Below, in pieces: positions 7,067 through 14,757 of a stretch of 28,865 nt of DNA. Positions within the stretch are counted from its first letter, which is position 1. Each line of letters opens with the position of its first letter. Source of the DNA: Sulfuriferula multivorans. GTDB taxonomy: Bacteria > Pseudomonadota > Gammaproteobacteria > Burkholderiales > Thiobacillaceae. The position numbers and the translations under genes were made by a program. The stretch is taken from the NCBI GenBank assembly GCA_010365175.1, contig JAAFGW010000004.1:1-28865 (forward strand), given 5' to 3'. The notes beneath the pieces were generated by a model that saw only the letters and a program-made list of their open reading frames with translations, did no database searches and was not told where the DNA came from.

Positions 7067-9079
7067 TCATTTTGCGAGCGTATCCAGCGCTTGCGCGTGT
7101 AGCGTAAATTCTTTCTCGAAATCGATGGTGTGCTTGGCCGATGACATGGCCAGTAACGCATGGCCTGGTTTGATGCGCAACCAGACCCGGCGTTCGCGCA
7201 CAAAGAGCATGAAGAATACGCCGAGCGTCAGCAAAAGCGAACCGAAATAGACCACATTCTGTCCCGGTGAGCGGGTCAGTTGCAGACCGCTTGCTTTGAC
7301 TTCGTCATATTGTGCCAGCTGCAAATAGACAGGCGCACCATAAACAAACATGTCGCTCATGCTGTTCAGCGTGTCACGCACCAGCCAGCCGGTGGCATCA
7401 TCTATCTTCGGTGGGGGCAATCCATTCTGACGGTTAGCGATTTGCAGTGCCTCAAACGCAGTAAGTTCGAGAATGCGCAGATAGGTACCTGCAGCCTTCT
7501 CCCCTTCAGCGGCAGGAACTTTGTCTTCAATGAACTTGCCCAGCGATTGAAATCCGCCTTCGGCAAACAATGCCAGCACCTGGGTGGCGCTGAACTTGAG
7601 TTTGGCTTCGATTTCGGTATTCCAGGCATTTTCCGGCAATGCCTGACGGGCAAAGCGGGCAGCGATTTCAGGACGCAATGCAGCATTCAGCAAGACTCCG
7701 CGCAACCGCATGAAGCTGTCGATGTCTCCTCCGGCATCGAGCGGCATACGCATATAGCGGAAGGCATCGTTCGGTGTTTCGCGTACCCCGGACATTAAAT
7801 ACCAGCGGCCATCCAGTTCGAGTGGCAACATGTAGTTGCTGAATTCCAGAGCTTGTCCCCGCGCGTCACGCAGTTTGTACTGGAAGCTCGGTCCGACATT
7901 GCGCAGATGCTTGTTTTCACTGACCGGGCTGCCGCCGAGAACGCTCATGGTGTCGCCAGAGGGCTGTACATCCCCCCCCATGTTTTCGATATTGAACGGC
8001 CGGAAGTCGATAAACTCGATCGTATATTTACCTGCAACACTCGTTAATTCAGTGTTCTGGTGCACCGACCCGGTCACGTCAAAATACTCGGCCGTGGGGG
8101 AGAACAAATTCCAGCCTCGCAGGGTGAGGTGGGTTCCACCGTCAGCAAAGCTGGCTTGGTAAATTGCGACGCCATCGTGGATCAAGGGATGGTTTACCGC
8201 GATTGTTGCTTCGCGGACTTTTTTTCCGGCAAGATCAAAAAGCTCGATATCACTCTCAAAGCTTTTGGGTTGACCGGTTGTGTAATGTTCGATGCGGAAC
8301 TGTTTCAGACCTACGGTGAAGGGGAGTTCCTGAACCAGATAGCCGTCGGCGACATTCAGGAATGCCACGTCCGCGCTGGAGCCTTCGGGGATTTGTACGC
8401 TGCCGCGGAACGACAGGTTGGACGGCTTCAGGCGCGAGATGGCGGGCACCTGGCTTTGCGGGATATCGCGCGTCTCGATTTTTTTGTAACCCAGCAGTTG
8501 TTGTACTTTAAAGATCAGATTGCCGTCCATCAGGCCGCCGACACAGATCATCACAATGGCCGAATGTGCCAGAAAATAGCCAAGGCGATTCCAGCTACCC
8601 GCTTTGGCTGCGAGCAGCACACTCGCTTCGCGCGGCAGGTTTTTCACCTTGTAACCCTGTCCTTCAAGGTAACGTTGCGCGCTGGCGGCGAGTGCTTCGG
8701 GAGTGTGCGTCGTTTCGGCTTCGTGCTTGTGTTTGAACGCATTCAGCGATTGTTCGGTGACATGCTCACGAAATCCTTTCATTTCGCGCGCGAAGTTGGG
8801 TGCATTACGGGTGATGCAGACGCTGGTGGATGCGACGAGAAACGTCAGGATGGCCAGAAACCACACGGTGTGATAGACGTCATACAGGCCCAGTTTTTCG
8901 TATACCTCGAACCAGAACGGGCCGAGTTGAATCAGGTAGTTATTGTAGGGTTCGGCTTGCTTAAGCACCGTTCCTATAATTGAGGCAACCGCCAATATGG
9001 ACAGCAGGCTAATGGCAAAGCGCATTGAACTCATCAGTTCGAATACGGATTTACCAAAGGAATGAGAGACGGTATTCAT
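7067..9079 (-). CDS. resB: System II cytochrome c biogenesis protein ResB (Ccs1)
   Basis: Partner of CcsA in attaching haem to apocytochrome c. It is 670 residues. Three N-terminal membrane segments can be seen (about 22-40, 71-88, 168-185), then a large periplasmic domain of about 400 residues, and a final membrane segment near 608-627 (GSLLLTLGVFFMLFV). The first segment begins with the family-typical FELMSSMRFAISLLSILA. The start is the ATG at 9079. It is the first gene of the minus-strand resB-ccsA-tlpA-like run. The diheme cytochrome c4 gene directly upstream on the same strand is a plausible client. Confidence 0.95.
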   Translation of the reverse strand: MNTVSHSFGKSVFELMSSMRFAISLLSILAVASIIGTVLKQAEPYNNYLIQLGPFWFEVYEKLGLYDVYHTVWFLAILTFLVASTSVCITRNAPNFAREMKGFREHVTEQSLNAFKHKHEAETTHTPEALAASAQRYLEGQGYKVKNLPREASVLLAAKAGSWNRLGYFLAHSAIVMICVGGLMDGNLIFKVQQLLGYKKIETRDIPQSQVPAISRLKPSNLSFRGSVQIPEGSSADVAFLNVADGYLVQELPFTVGLKQFRIEHYTTGQPKSFESDIELFDLAGKKVREATIAVNHPLIHDGVAIYQASFADGGTHLTLRGWNLFSPTAEYFDVTGSVHQNTELTSVAGKYTIEFIDFRPFNIENMGGDVQPSGDTMSVLGGSPVSENKHLRNVGPSFQYKLRDARGQALEFSNYMLPLELDGRWYLMSGVRETPNDAFRYMRMPLDAGGDIDSFMRLRGVLLNAALRPEIAARFARQALPENAWNTEIEAKLKFSATQVLALFAEGGFQSLGKFIEDKVPAAEGEKAAGTYLRILELTAFEALQIANRQNGLPPPKIDDATGWLVRDTLNSMSDMFVYGAPVYLQLAQYDEVKASGLQLTRSPGQNVVYFGSLLLTLGVFFMLFVRERRVWLRIKPGHALLAMSSAKHTIDFEKEFTLHAQALDTLAK

Positions 9080-9201
9080 AGGGACGGCAATACCCTTGAG
9101 GGGTGGAAATAGATAAAGGGTGACTCACGCCACCCTTCTATCGACTCAGGTGCGCCCGATAAGTTTACCCGCGAGCACCCTGAAGGGTATAAAGGGTAGG
9201 C

Positions 9202-9237
9202 CGTGGTTGCAAAGCCGATAAATCGGCAACAACCACG
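9202..9237 (-). terminator. Two-tier hairpin after the cytochrome c4 gene
   Basis: An outer stem CGTGGTTG (9202-9209) pairs with CAACCACG (9230-9237), and an inner stem GCCGAT (9214-9219) pairs with ATCGGC (9222-9227). It starts 3 bases past the cytochrome c4 stop codon. There is no proper T-run after it on the minus strand, so it may be a weak terminator or an mRNA-stabilising hairpin between cytochrome c4 and resB. Confidence 0.55.
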
Positions 9238-9239
9238 CT

Positions 9240-9866
9240 CTACCGCAAGCCTTGAATATAAGACGCCACGGCTTTCATGTCTGCATCCGTCATCTTGGCG
9301 GCGATGGTGCGCATCATCTTGGCGCCATCATTCGAACGCTTGCCTACCCGGAAGTCGTTCAGCTGGGTGTAGATGTAATCACTGTGCTGTCCCGCCAGAC
9401 GGGGGAACTGAACAGGAATGCCTTTTCCTTGCGCGCCATGACAGGATGCACAGGCTGGTACGCCCGCTCCCAACACGCCGCCGCGGAAAATTTTCTGACC
9501 CTGCAAGGCCAGTTCCTGATCCTTGGAGGTACCGGGTTTGGGCTGCTGGGCGCTGAAATACGCAGCGAGGTTCAGCATATCCTGCGGACTGAGGCTGGCC
9601 ACCATGCCGCTCATCACTGCATTCTTGCGGTCGCCCGACTTGAAGTTGGTGAGCTGCTTGTTGATGTATTCAGCGTTTAGACCAGCCAGTTTGGGGTTGG
9701 CCGCAGCAGCGCTGTTGCCGTCGACCGCATGGCATGCGGCACAAACCTGGTTAACGATGCTTTCAGCAGCCTTGGGATCACCCTTGCTGGCCGGAGCCGT
9801 TGCGGGTTCGTTGGCAAAAGCGGAAGTGGCGGCCAATACGGCGACCATAGAGACGACGAGTTTCAT
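9240..9866 (-). CDS. Diheme cytochrome c4
   Basis: Periplasmic electron carrier with two haem c groups, typically feeding terminal oxidases. It has 208 residues: a signal peptide (1-19, MKLVVSMVAVLAATSAFAN) and two homologous cytochrome c domains with haem sites CAACH (42-46) and CASCH (139-143). Methionine ligands are plausible in the KNAVMSGMV and GAKMMRTIAAKM segments. The true start is the ATG at 9866, with AGGAG 8 bases upstream; a TTG one codon earlier is not needed. The gene diverges from engB with a 57-base gap that must hold both promoters. Confidence 0.95.
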   Translation of the reverse strand: MKLVVSMVAVLAATSAFANEPATAPASKGDPKAAESIVNQVCAACHAVDGNSAAAANPKLAGLNAEYINKQLTNFKSGDRKNAVMSGMVASLSPQDMLNLAAYFSAQQPKPGTSKDQELALQGQKIFRGGVLGAGVPACASCHGAQGKGIPVQFPRLAGQHSDYIYTQLNDFRVGKRSNDGAKMMRTIAAKMTDADMKAVASYIQGLR

Positions 9867-9923
9867 CAAATGCTCCTGAAGCTTGCAAAACTTGGGAAAA
9901 CGGGTAGTTTAGCGGTAACTAAT

Positions 9924-10550
9924 ATGACTGCCAAGCCCGTGCTCAATCGCGCCCACTTCCATACCTCGGTCGCCCAACTGCGCGATTTGCCCTACAGCCG
10001 CGCCGAAGTTGCGTTTGCCGGGAGATCTAACGCCGGAAAATCGAGCGCAATCAACCTGCTGACGCGCATTAATCGGTTGGCTTATACCTCCAAAACACCG
10101 GGTCGTACCCAATTAATCAACTTTTTTGAGCTTGATGCAGACATCTATCTGGTCGATCTGCCGGGCTACGGGTATGCAAAAGTTCCGCCGGCGGTGAAGG
10201 CAAAATGGGAAAATCTGTTATCGCGCTACCTTCAGGAACGGGATGCGCTGGTTGGGATGGTGCTGATTATGGACGCGCGCCATCCGCTGACACCACTCGA
10301 CAAGCAGATGCTCGCCTGGTTTACCCCCACGGGTAAACCGGTACATATCCTGCTATCCAAGGCCGACAAGCTATCCAATAGCGAAAAAGTATTGACCTTG
10401 CGCCGCGTCAAGCAGGAACTCGCTGCGCTGGATGGCGTCACTGTTCAGTTATTTTCCAGTCTGTCCCGCCTCGGCGCAGAAGATGCAGCGGGCTTGATCG
10501 AAGGCTGGTTTTCGATTGCACAGCAAAGCGACACGCAACCGGCCGATTGA
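9924..10550 (+). CDS. engB: Ribosome-biogenesis GTPase EngB (YihA/YsxC)
   Basis: Essential small GTPase that helps assemble the large ribosomal subunit. It has 208 residues. The G motifs are in order: P-loop GRSNAGKSS, switch region KTPGRTQLINFF, DLPGYGYAKVP (G3) and LLSKADKLS (G4). The ATG at 9924 gives an N-terminus (MTAKPVLNRAHFHTSVAQL) typical of the family; the reading frame stays open further upstream but that part overlaps the cytochrome c4 gene. No strong ribosome-binding site is visible. Confidence 0.95.
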   Translation: MTAKPVLNRAHFHTSVAQLRDLPYSRAEVAFAGRSNAGKSSAINLLTRINRLAYTSKTPGRTQLINFFELDADIYLVDLPGYGYAKVPPAVKAKWENLLSRYLQERDALVGMVLIMDARHPLTPLDKQMLAWFTPTGKPVHILLSKADKLSNSEKVLTLRRVKQELAALDGVTVQLFSSLSRLGAEDAAGLIEGWFSIAQQSDTQPAD

Positions 10551-10601
10551 TAGTCGACAGCCGTATCTGTAGGCCAATTCTCATCCTGCTAGCGAACAAA
10601 C

Positions 10602-10633
10602 AAAAAGCCCCGACCAAGGGAGGGGCCGGGGCT
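10602..10633 (-). terminator. Rho-independent terminator on the minus strand, pointing away from hemB
   Basis: AGCCCCG (10606-10612) pairs with CGGGGCT (10627-10633), with two more G-C pairs inside. On the minus strand the stem is followed by TTTTTGTTTG. On the plus strand it is followed by GAAAAT, so it does not suit engB. No annotated minus-strand gene precedes it, which implies a transcript from the engB-hemB gap. Confidence 0.75.
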
Positions 10634-10860
10634 GAAAATGCCTTAAGGGGATTAAGGCATCCCGCTCAGGGAGGAGAAGCGGGAAGACGATCAAAAACCG
10701 TCTTACACCATTGAGCGGTGATGTTCAGGAATAGTTCCACACCACTATAGAAATTCTTTGGAGATGTATTTGAAACTGCCATTGAGTCAATTCCCGGCAA
10801 GTCGTATGCCCCACAAGGGGACTCCGACTTTCTACGGACTGAAGCCCGTGCAAGCATCTT
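10602..10860 (-). ncRNA. Candidate structured small RNA (or small-ORF transcript) between engB and hemB
   Basis: Read on the minus strand, this 329-base gap holds a series of hairpins that ends in a terminator. In order: GTCG-N4-CCCC-ttgt-GGGG-N4-CGAC (about 10808-10835), AAGACG/CGTCTT (about 10684-10704), CCCGCT-TCTCCTCCCTG-AGCGGG (10661-10683), ATGCCTTAA/TTAAGGCAT (10638-10660), then the terminator. The third hairpin shows CTCCTCCC in its loop, an anti-Shine-Dalgarno-like sequence. The same strand contains a 38-codon frame from the ATG at 10782 to a TGA at 10666 (MAVSNTSPKNFYSGVELFLN...). It has no strong ribosome-binding site and I do not recognise it. The 5' end and promoter are not determined. 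Confidence 0.45.
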
Positions 10861-10879
10861 TCAAGCGCTGGAGATTATT

Positions 10880-11884
10880 GTGAATTTGCCTTTTTCTGCT
10901 TATCCATCCGCTCGTATGCGCCGTATGCGGCGCGATGATTTTTCGCGCCGCATGATGTGTGAGCACACACTCACGTCAAGCGACCTTATTTATCCTGTTT
11001 TTGTTCTGGATGGCCAAAACAAAAGGGAATCAGTCGCTTCAATGCCCGGCGTTGAACGGGTGTCGATTGATTTGTTGCTGCCAGTGGCGGAGGAGTGTGT
11101 GCAGTTGGGTATCCCTGCGCTGGCGTTGTTTCCGGTGATTGACGCCAGTTTAAAAACTACGGGTGCGGAAGAAGCGCTCAACCCCGATGGTCTGGTCCCC
11201 CGCACCGTTGCCGCACTGAAAGCCCGCTTTCCCGAACTGGGCATCATCACCGATATCGCGCTGGACCCTTATACCAGCCATGGTCAGGATGGCCTGATAG
11301 ACGAGAGTGGCTATGTGATGAACGACGAGACGGTGATTGTGCTGGCTCAGCAGGCCGTAGTGCACGCTCAGGCGGGCGCCGATATCGTTGCGCCCTCAGA
11401 CATGATGGATGGCCGTGTGGCAGCACTGCGTGCCGCTCTGGAAGGCGCAGGCCTTATCCATACGCGAATCTTGGCCTATGCTGCCAAATACGCCTCCAGC
11501 TTTTACGGCCCGTTCCGCGACGCTGTAGGTTCTGCAGCCAATCTGGGCAAAGGCAACAAGCACACTTACCAGATGGATCCAGCCAATAGCAATGAAGCCT
11601 TGTGGGAAGTCGGGATGGATCTGCAGGAGGGGGCTGACATGGTCATGATCAAGCCAGGTATGCCTTATCTGGATGTGATCCGCCGGGTTAAAGATACGTA
11701 TGGCGCCCCGACTTACGCCTACCAGGTCAGTGGTGAATATGCCATGCTGAAAGCGGCGGCACAAAATGGCTGGCTCGATGAGCGTGCGTGTGTACTGGAA
11801 GCTTTGCTCGCATTCAAACGGGCTGGGGCAGATGGCATCCTGACCTACTTTGCCCGGGATGCGGCCCGCTACCTGAAATCGTAA
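10880..11884 (+). CDS. hemB: Delta-aminolevulinic acid dehydratase (porphobilinogen synthase, HemB)
   Basis: Condenses two 5-aminolevulinate molecules to porphobilinogen in haem synthesis. It is 334 residues. Active-site lysines are Lys203 (AYAAKYASSFYGPFRDA) and the Schiff-base Lys258 (MVMIKPGMPYLD). The metal-site region reads DIALDPYTSHGQDG, with aspartates where zinc enzymes have cysteines, so this is the Mg-dependent, zinc-independent type. The start is GTG at 10880 with GGAG six bases upstream. The haem made here would supply the cytochrome maturation genes nearby, though the link is only one of pathway. Confidence 0.96.
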   Translation: MNLPFSAYPSARMRRMRRDDFSRRMMCEHTLTSSDLIYPVFVLDGQNKRESVASMPGVERVSIDLLLPVAEECVQLGIPALALFPVIDASLKTTGAEEALNPDGLVPRTVAALKARFPELGIITDIALDPYTSHGQDGLIDESGYVMNDETVIVLAQQAVVHAQAGADIVAPSDMMDGRVAALRAALEGAGLIHTRILAYAAKYASSFYGPFRDAVGSAANLGKGNKHTYQMDPANSNEALWEVGMDLQEGADMVMIKPGMPYLDVIRRVKDTYGAPTYAYQVSGEYAMLKAAAQNGWLDERACVLEALLAFKRAGADGILTYFARDAARYLKS

Positions 11885-11962
11885 TTTGCTATCTCGTGTG
11901 TCAAGTTTTCATCGTTTATTGCCGAAGTATGGTTATATCGATGAAAGCAAGGGGCAGCGAAC

Positions 11963-12790
11963 ATGATTGGATTGCGTTCATTACGCCCGACACGGAATAT
12001 GTCTGAAATACCTAAATTGCCATTGGGCATCAAAAATCGACGCAAGGATCCTGACGAATGGGATAAAACCATTGTTGCATTCCCGTCGCCTTATCGACTG
12101 AAGGACTTGTGCCTCGATCAGAGTGCGGAACCGGCAAACGAGGAAACCCGCGGCGACAAACAGGAATTTAAGGTGCGTTTGGCCACTAACGAAGATCGTC
12201 GTATGTCTGCCAGCTTGCTGATAGAAAAAATGTACAGCTGGAGGGGGTATGGTACTAATGCTTTGGGCCAGGACCCGAACAAGATCACCTTGGTCGCGTA
12301 TCTGCATGACAAGGTGGTGGGCACACTGACTTTGGGCTTGGATTCATCGCAGGGCATGGTGGTCGACGAGCTTTACAAGCGGGAAGCGGACATGTTGCGC
12401 ACCGAAGGCAGAAATCCTTGCGATATCACACGGCTTGCCGTAGATCAGGACATTAAATCCAAGAGCGTGTTGGCTGCGTTGTTCCACTTGTCATTTATTT
12501 ATGGCCACAATTTCCACCAGGCTACGGATTTTCTGATTGAAGTAAATCCACGTCATGTTTTGTTTTATGAACGCATGCTCGGATTTAAGCCTTTCGGTGA
12601 GGAAAGAACGTGCCCCCGAGTTAATGCACCGGCTGTTCTATTGAGACTTGACCTGGCTTACGCCGATGAGCAGATCCTGCAATACGGCGGGATGGGTGCA
12701 GCAGTCCCAGGCGTCAAGTCCATTTACCCCTATTTTTTCTCGCGCGAGGACGAATTGGGTATCACTCAACGGCTACAAAAGGGAGAATGA
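11963..12790 (+). CDS. FeeM-like N-acyl amino acid synthase (GNAT/autoinducer-synthase fold)
   Basis: Probably joins a long-chain acyl group, from acyl-ACP, to an amino acid. The 275-residue protein has an unstructured N-terminus (1-65) and a GNAT-like core. The strand pair VAYLHDKVVGTLTLGLDS (111-128), DITRLAVDQ (154-162) and the C-terminal NPRHVLFYERMLGFKPFGE (195-213) are typical of the FeeM and PEP-CTERM-associated acyltransferase families, which are related to acyl-homoserine-lactone synthases. The ATG at 11963 has AAGGGG upstream; an ATG at 11999 is the alternative. It is the first gene of a tight operon with the ThiF-like and nitroreductase-like genes. The acyl donor and amino acid cannot be read from the sequence. 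Confidence 0.75.
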   Translation: MIGLRSLRPTRNMSEIPKLPLGIKNRRKDPDEWDKTIVAFPSPYRLKDLCLDQSAEPANEETRGDKQEFKVRLATNEDRRMSASLLIEKMYSWRGYGTNALGQDPNKITLVAYLHDKVVGTLTLGLDSSQGMVVDELYKREADMLRTEGRNPCDITRLAVDQDIKSKSVLAALFHLSFIYGHNFHQATDFLIEVNPRHVLFYERMLGFKPFGEERTCPRVNAPAVLLRLDLAYADEQILQYGGMGAAVPGVKSIYPYFFSREDELGITQRLQKGE

Positions 12791-12818
12791 CCCCCTTGAG
12801 TTTTCCCCTGAATGGACC

Positions 12819-13676
12819 ATGCAATCCTTCAACTATGATGAGGCGTTTTCACGCAATATAGGCTGGTTGACCCGGCTGGAGCAGGAGCAACTGCGCCATA
12901 AACGCGTTGCCATAGCGGGCTTGGGTGGGGTGGGCGGTGTTCATCTTTTGACGCTTTGTCGCCTAGGCATTGGCCAATTTCACCTTGCTGATTTCGATAC
13001 CTTTGATACTGCCAACTTCAATCGTCAAGCGGGTGCAACGCTTAGCACACTGGGCCAGAACAAGCTGGACGTCATGATTCGGCAGGCACGTGACATCAAT
13101 CCAGAGCTCGGAATCTCCGGATTTGCCAAGGGTGTCACTTCGGATAATCTCGATTCTTTTCTTGATGGTGTCGATCTCTATGTTGATGGCTTGGATTTCT
13201 TCGCGTTTGAGATGCGCCAACAGGTTTTTGCCGCGTGTGCGGCAAAAGGCATTCCCGCTGTCACTGCCGCTCCCTTGGGAATGGGTGCTGCGGTATTGAA
13301 TTTCCTCCCGGGAGGGATGAGCTTCGACGATTACTTCAGGCTGAAAGATGGGTCTGAAGCAGAATTGCCGCTGCGTTTTCTCATGGGGCTCGCACCGGCT
13401 CGACTGCAGATGGGCTATTTGGTCGATCCCAGCATGGTTGATTTGAAAAACAGGAAAGGCCCATCCACCATCATGGCTTGTCAGCTCTGCGCCGGCATCG
13501 CTGCCACCGAGGTACTGAAAATCCTTCTCGGCCGTGGCCAGGTCCGGGCCGCACCCAAGGGCTACCATTTCGACGCTTACCGTAACAAGCTGTCCTTGAC
13601 TTGGCGTCCTGGCGGTAATCGAAATCCTTGGCAGCGGGTTCTTATCGCGCTTGCTAAACGTAAACTCGGACTCTAA
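12819..13676 (+). CDS. ThiF/MoeB-like E1-type adenylyltransferase
   Basis: An ATP-dependent adenylyltransferase of the E1 superfamily, 285 residues. The nucleotide-binding GLGGVGG is at 34-40, followed by the acidic strand end LADFDTFDTANFNRQ (57-70), which carries the conserved Asn-x-x-Arg-type segment. A CQLC pair at 221-224 leads into AGIAATEVLKILLGRG, the usual E1 C-terminal helix. A second zinc-binding CxxC pair is not seen. No ubiquitin-like partner (ThiS/MoaD) is in the window, so it may instead activate a carboxylate such as that of an N-acyl amino acid; this is inference. The stop TAA abuts the ATG of the next gene. The longer open frame upstream overlaps the FeeM-like gene and is not needed. 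Confidence 0.82.
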   Translation: MQSFNYDEAFSRNIGWLTRLEQEQLRHKRVAIAGLGGVGGVHLLTLCRLGIGQFHLADFDTFDTANFNRQAGATLSTLGQNKLDVMIRQARDINPELGISGFAKGVTSDNLDSFLDGVDLYVDGLDFFAFEMRQQVFAACAAKGIPAVTAAPLGMGAAVLNFLPGGMSFDDYFRLKDGSEAELPLRFLMGLAPARLQMGYLVDPSMVDLKNRKGPSTIMACQLCAGIAATEVLKILLGRGQVRAAPKGYHFDAYRNKLSLTWRPGGNRNPWQRVLIALAKRKLGL

Positions 13677-14756
13677 ATGCAGCCGACGCCCCACTCCATC
13701 GCTGATATTCTCGAACTCGCCCGCTGGGCACCCTCCGGTGACAACACCCAGCCCTGGCGGTTTGAAGTCATAAACGATCATCGTCTGATTGTTCATGGCT
13801 TTGATACGCGTGATCATTGTGTCTACGACCTAGATGGGCATCCTAGCCAGATCGCTCATGGCGTGCTGCTGGAAACCCTTGCCATTGCCGCCAGTGCACA
13901 TGGCTTGAAAGCGGAAATTGCCCGCCAGCCAGATTCGCTGGAGTCACTCCCCAGCTATGTTGTGGACCTGATTTCCGACAGCTCGCTGTCGCCCGACCCC
14001 TTGTTGCCCTATGTCCAGCAGCGTTCCGTACAGCGTCGTCCCATGCTGACGGCCGCACTTACCGCCGCGCAAAAACAGGCATTGCAAGAGGCGGTTGGAA
14101 ACCTTTACACGGTGCGCTGGTTCGATGGAGGAATGCAGCGCTGGCAGATGGCCAAACTGATGTTTGCCAATGCCAGGCTCAGGCTCACTCTGCCCGAAGC
14201 CTATAGTGTGCATCGCGATATCATTGAGTGGAATGCGCGCTTCAGCGACGACAAAGTGCCCGATCAGGCACTGGGGTTGGATGCGATGACGCTCAAACTG
14301 ATGCGCTGGGTGATGGTGAGCTGGAAACGGGTCAAATTTTTCAATACGTATCTGGCCGGGCATCTCACTCCGAGAATCGAGCTGGATCTGATGCCCGGCT
14401 TATTCTGTGCGGCGCACTTTGCCTTGCGGGCGCGCCAGCCTCTCGAAACCCCGGACGATTATGTGGCCGCCGGCCGCGCAGTGCAGCGGTTCTGGCTCAC
14501 CGCCACGCGTCTTGGGCTACAGTTGCAACCGGAAATGACGTCGTTGATTTTTAGTCGTTATATCCGTGAAGGTATTGAGTTTAGCCGCATGCCAGGTGCC
14601 ACGGAAACGGCGGCAAACTTAGACCAGCGTCTGAAGGATATATTTCAGGACATGCCAATCAACCAGGTGGCCTTTTTGGGGCGCATTGGCAATGGGAAAG
14701 CGCCGAGCAGCCGCTCGTTACGTCTTCCCATTGAACGCTTGAAACGCAACCAGTAG
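13677..14756 (+). CDS. Nitroreductase-family flavoprotein
   Basis: An FMN-dependent oxidoreductase-like protein of 359 residues. The N-terminal ARWAPSGDNTQPWRFEV (15-31) is the classic nitroreductase FMN-binding start. A second typical segment lies near 260-300 (AAGRAVQRFWLTATRLGLQLQPE). The region between is longer than in small nitroreductases, similar to the second half of the fused ThiF-nitroreductase proteins of actinobacteria (Rv1355c type). The ATG follows the ThiF-like stop directly (TAAATG), so the two are translationally coupled. Its stop lies one base from the stop of the convergent DUF1302-type gene. The substrate is unknown; oxidation or reduction of the acylated product is a reasonable guess. 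Confidence 0.82.
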   Translation: MQPTPHSIADILELARWAPSGDNTQPWRFEVINDHRLIVHGFDTRDHCVYDLDGHPSQIAHGVLLETLAIAASAHGLKAEIARQPDSLESLPSYVVDLISDSSLSPDPLLPYVQQRSVQRRPMLTAALTAAQKQALQEAVGNLYTVRWFDGGMQRWQMAKLMFANARLRLTLPEAYSVHRDIIEWNARFSDDKVPDQALGLDAMTLKLMRWVMVSWKRVKFFNTYLAGHLTPRIELDLMPGLFCAAHFALRARQPLETPDDYVAAGRAVQRFWLTATRLGLQLQPEMTSLIFSRYIREGIEFSRMPGATETAANLDQRLKDIFQDMPINQVAFLGRIGNGKAPSSRSLRLPIERLKRNQ

Positions 14757-14757
14757 G

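Noticed and set aside
8060..8983. 307-codon plus-strand reading frame
   Set aside because: Antisense to resB, with no ribosome-binding site or recognisable motif.
12963..13817. 284-codon minus-strand reading frame
   Set aside because: Antisense to the ThiF-like gene, which has clear motifs; it also crosses the ThiF/nitroreductase junction.
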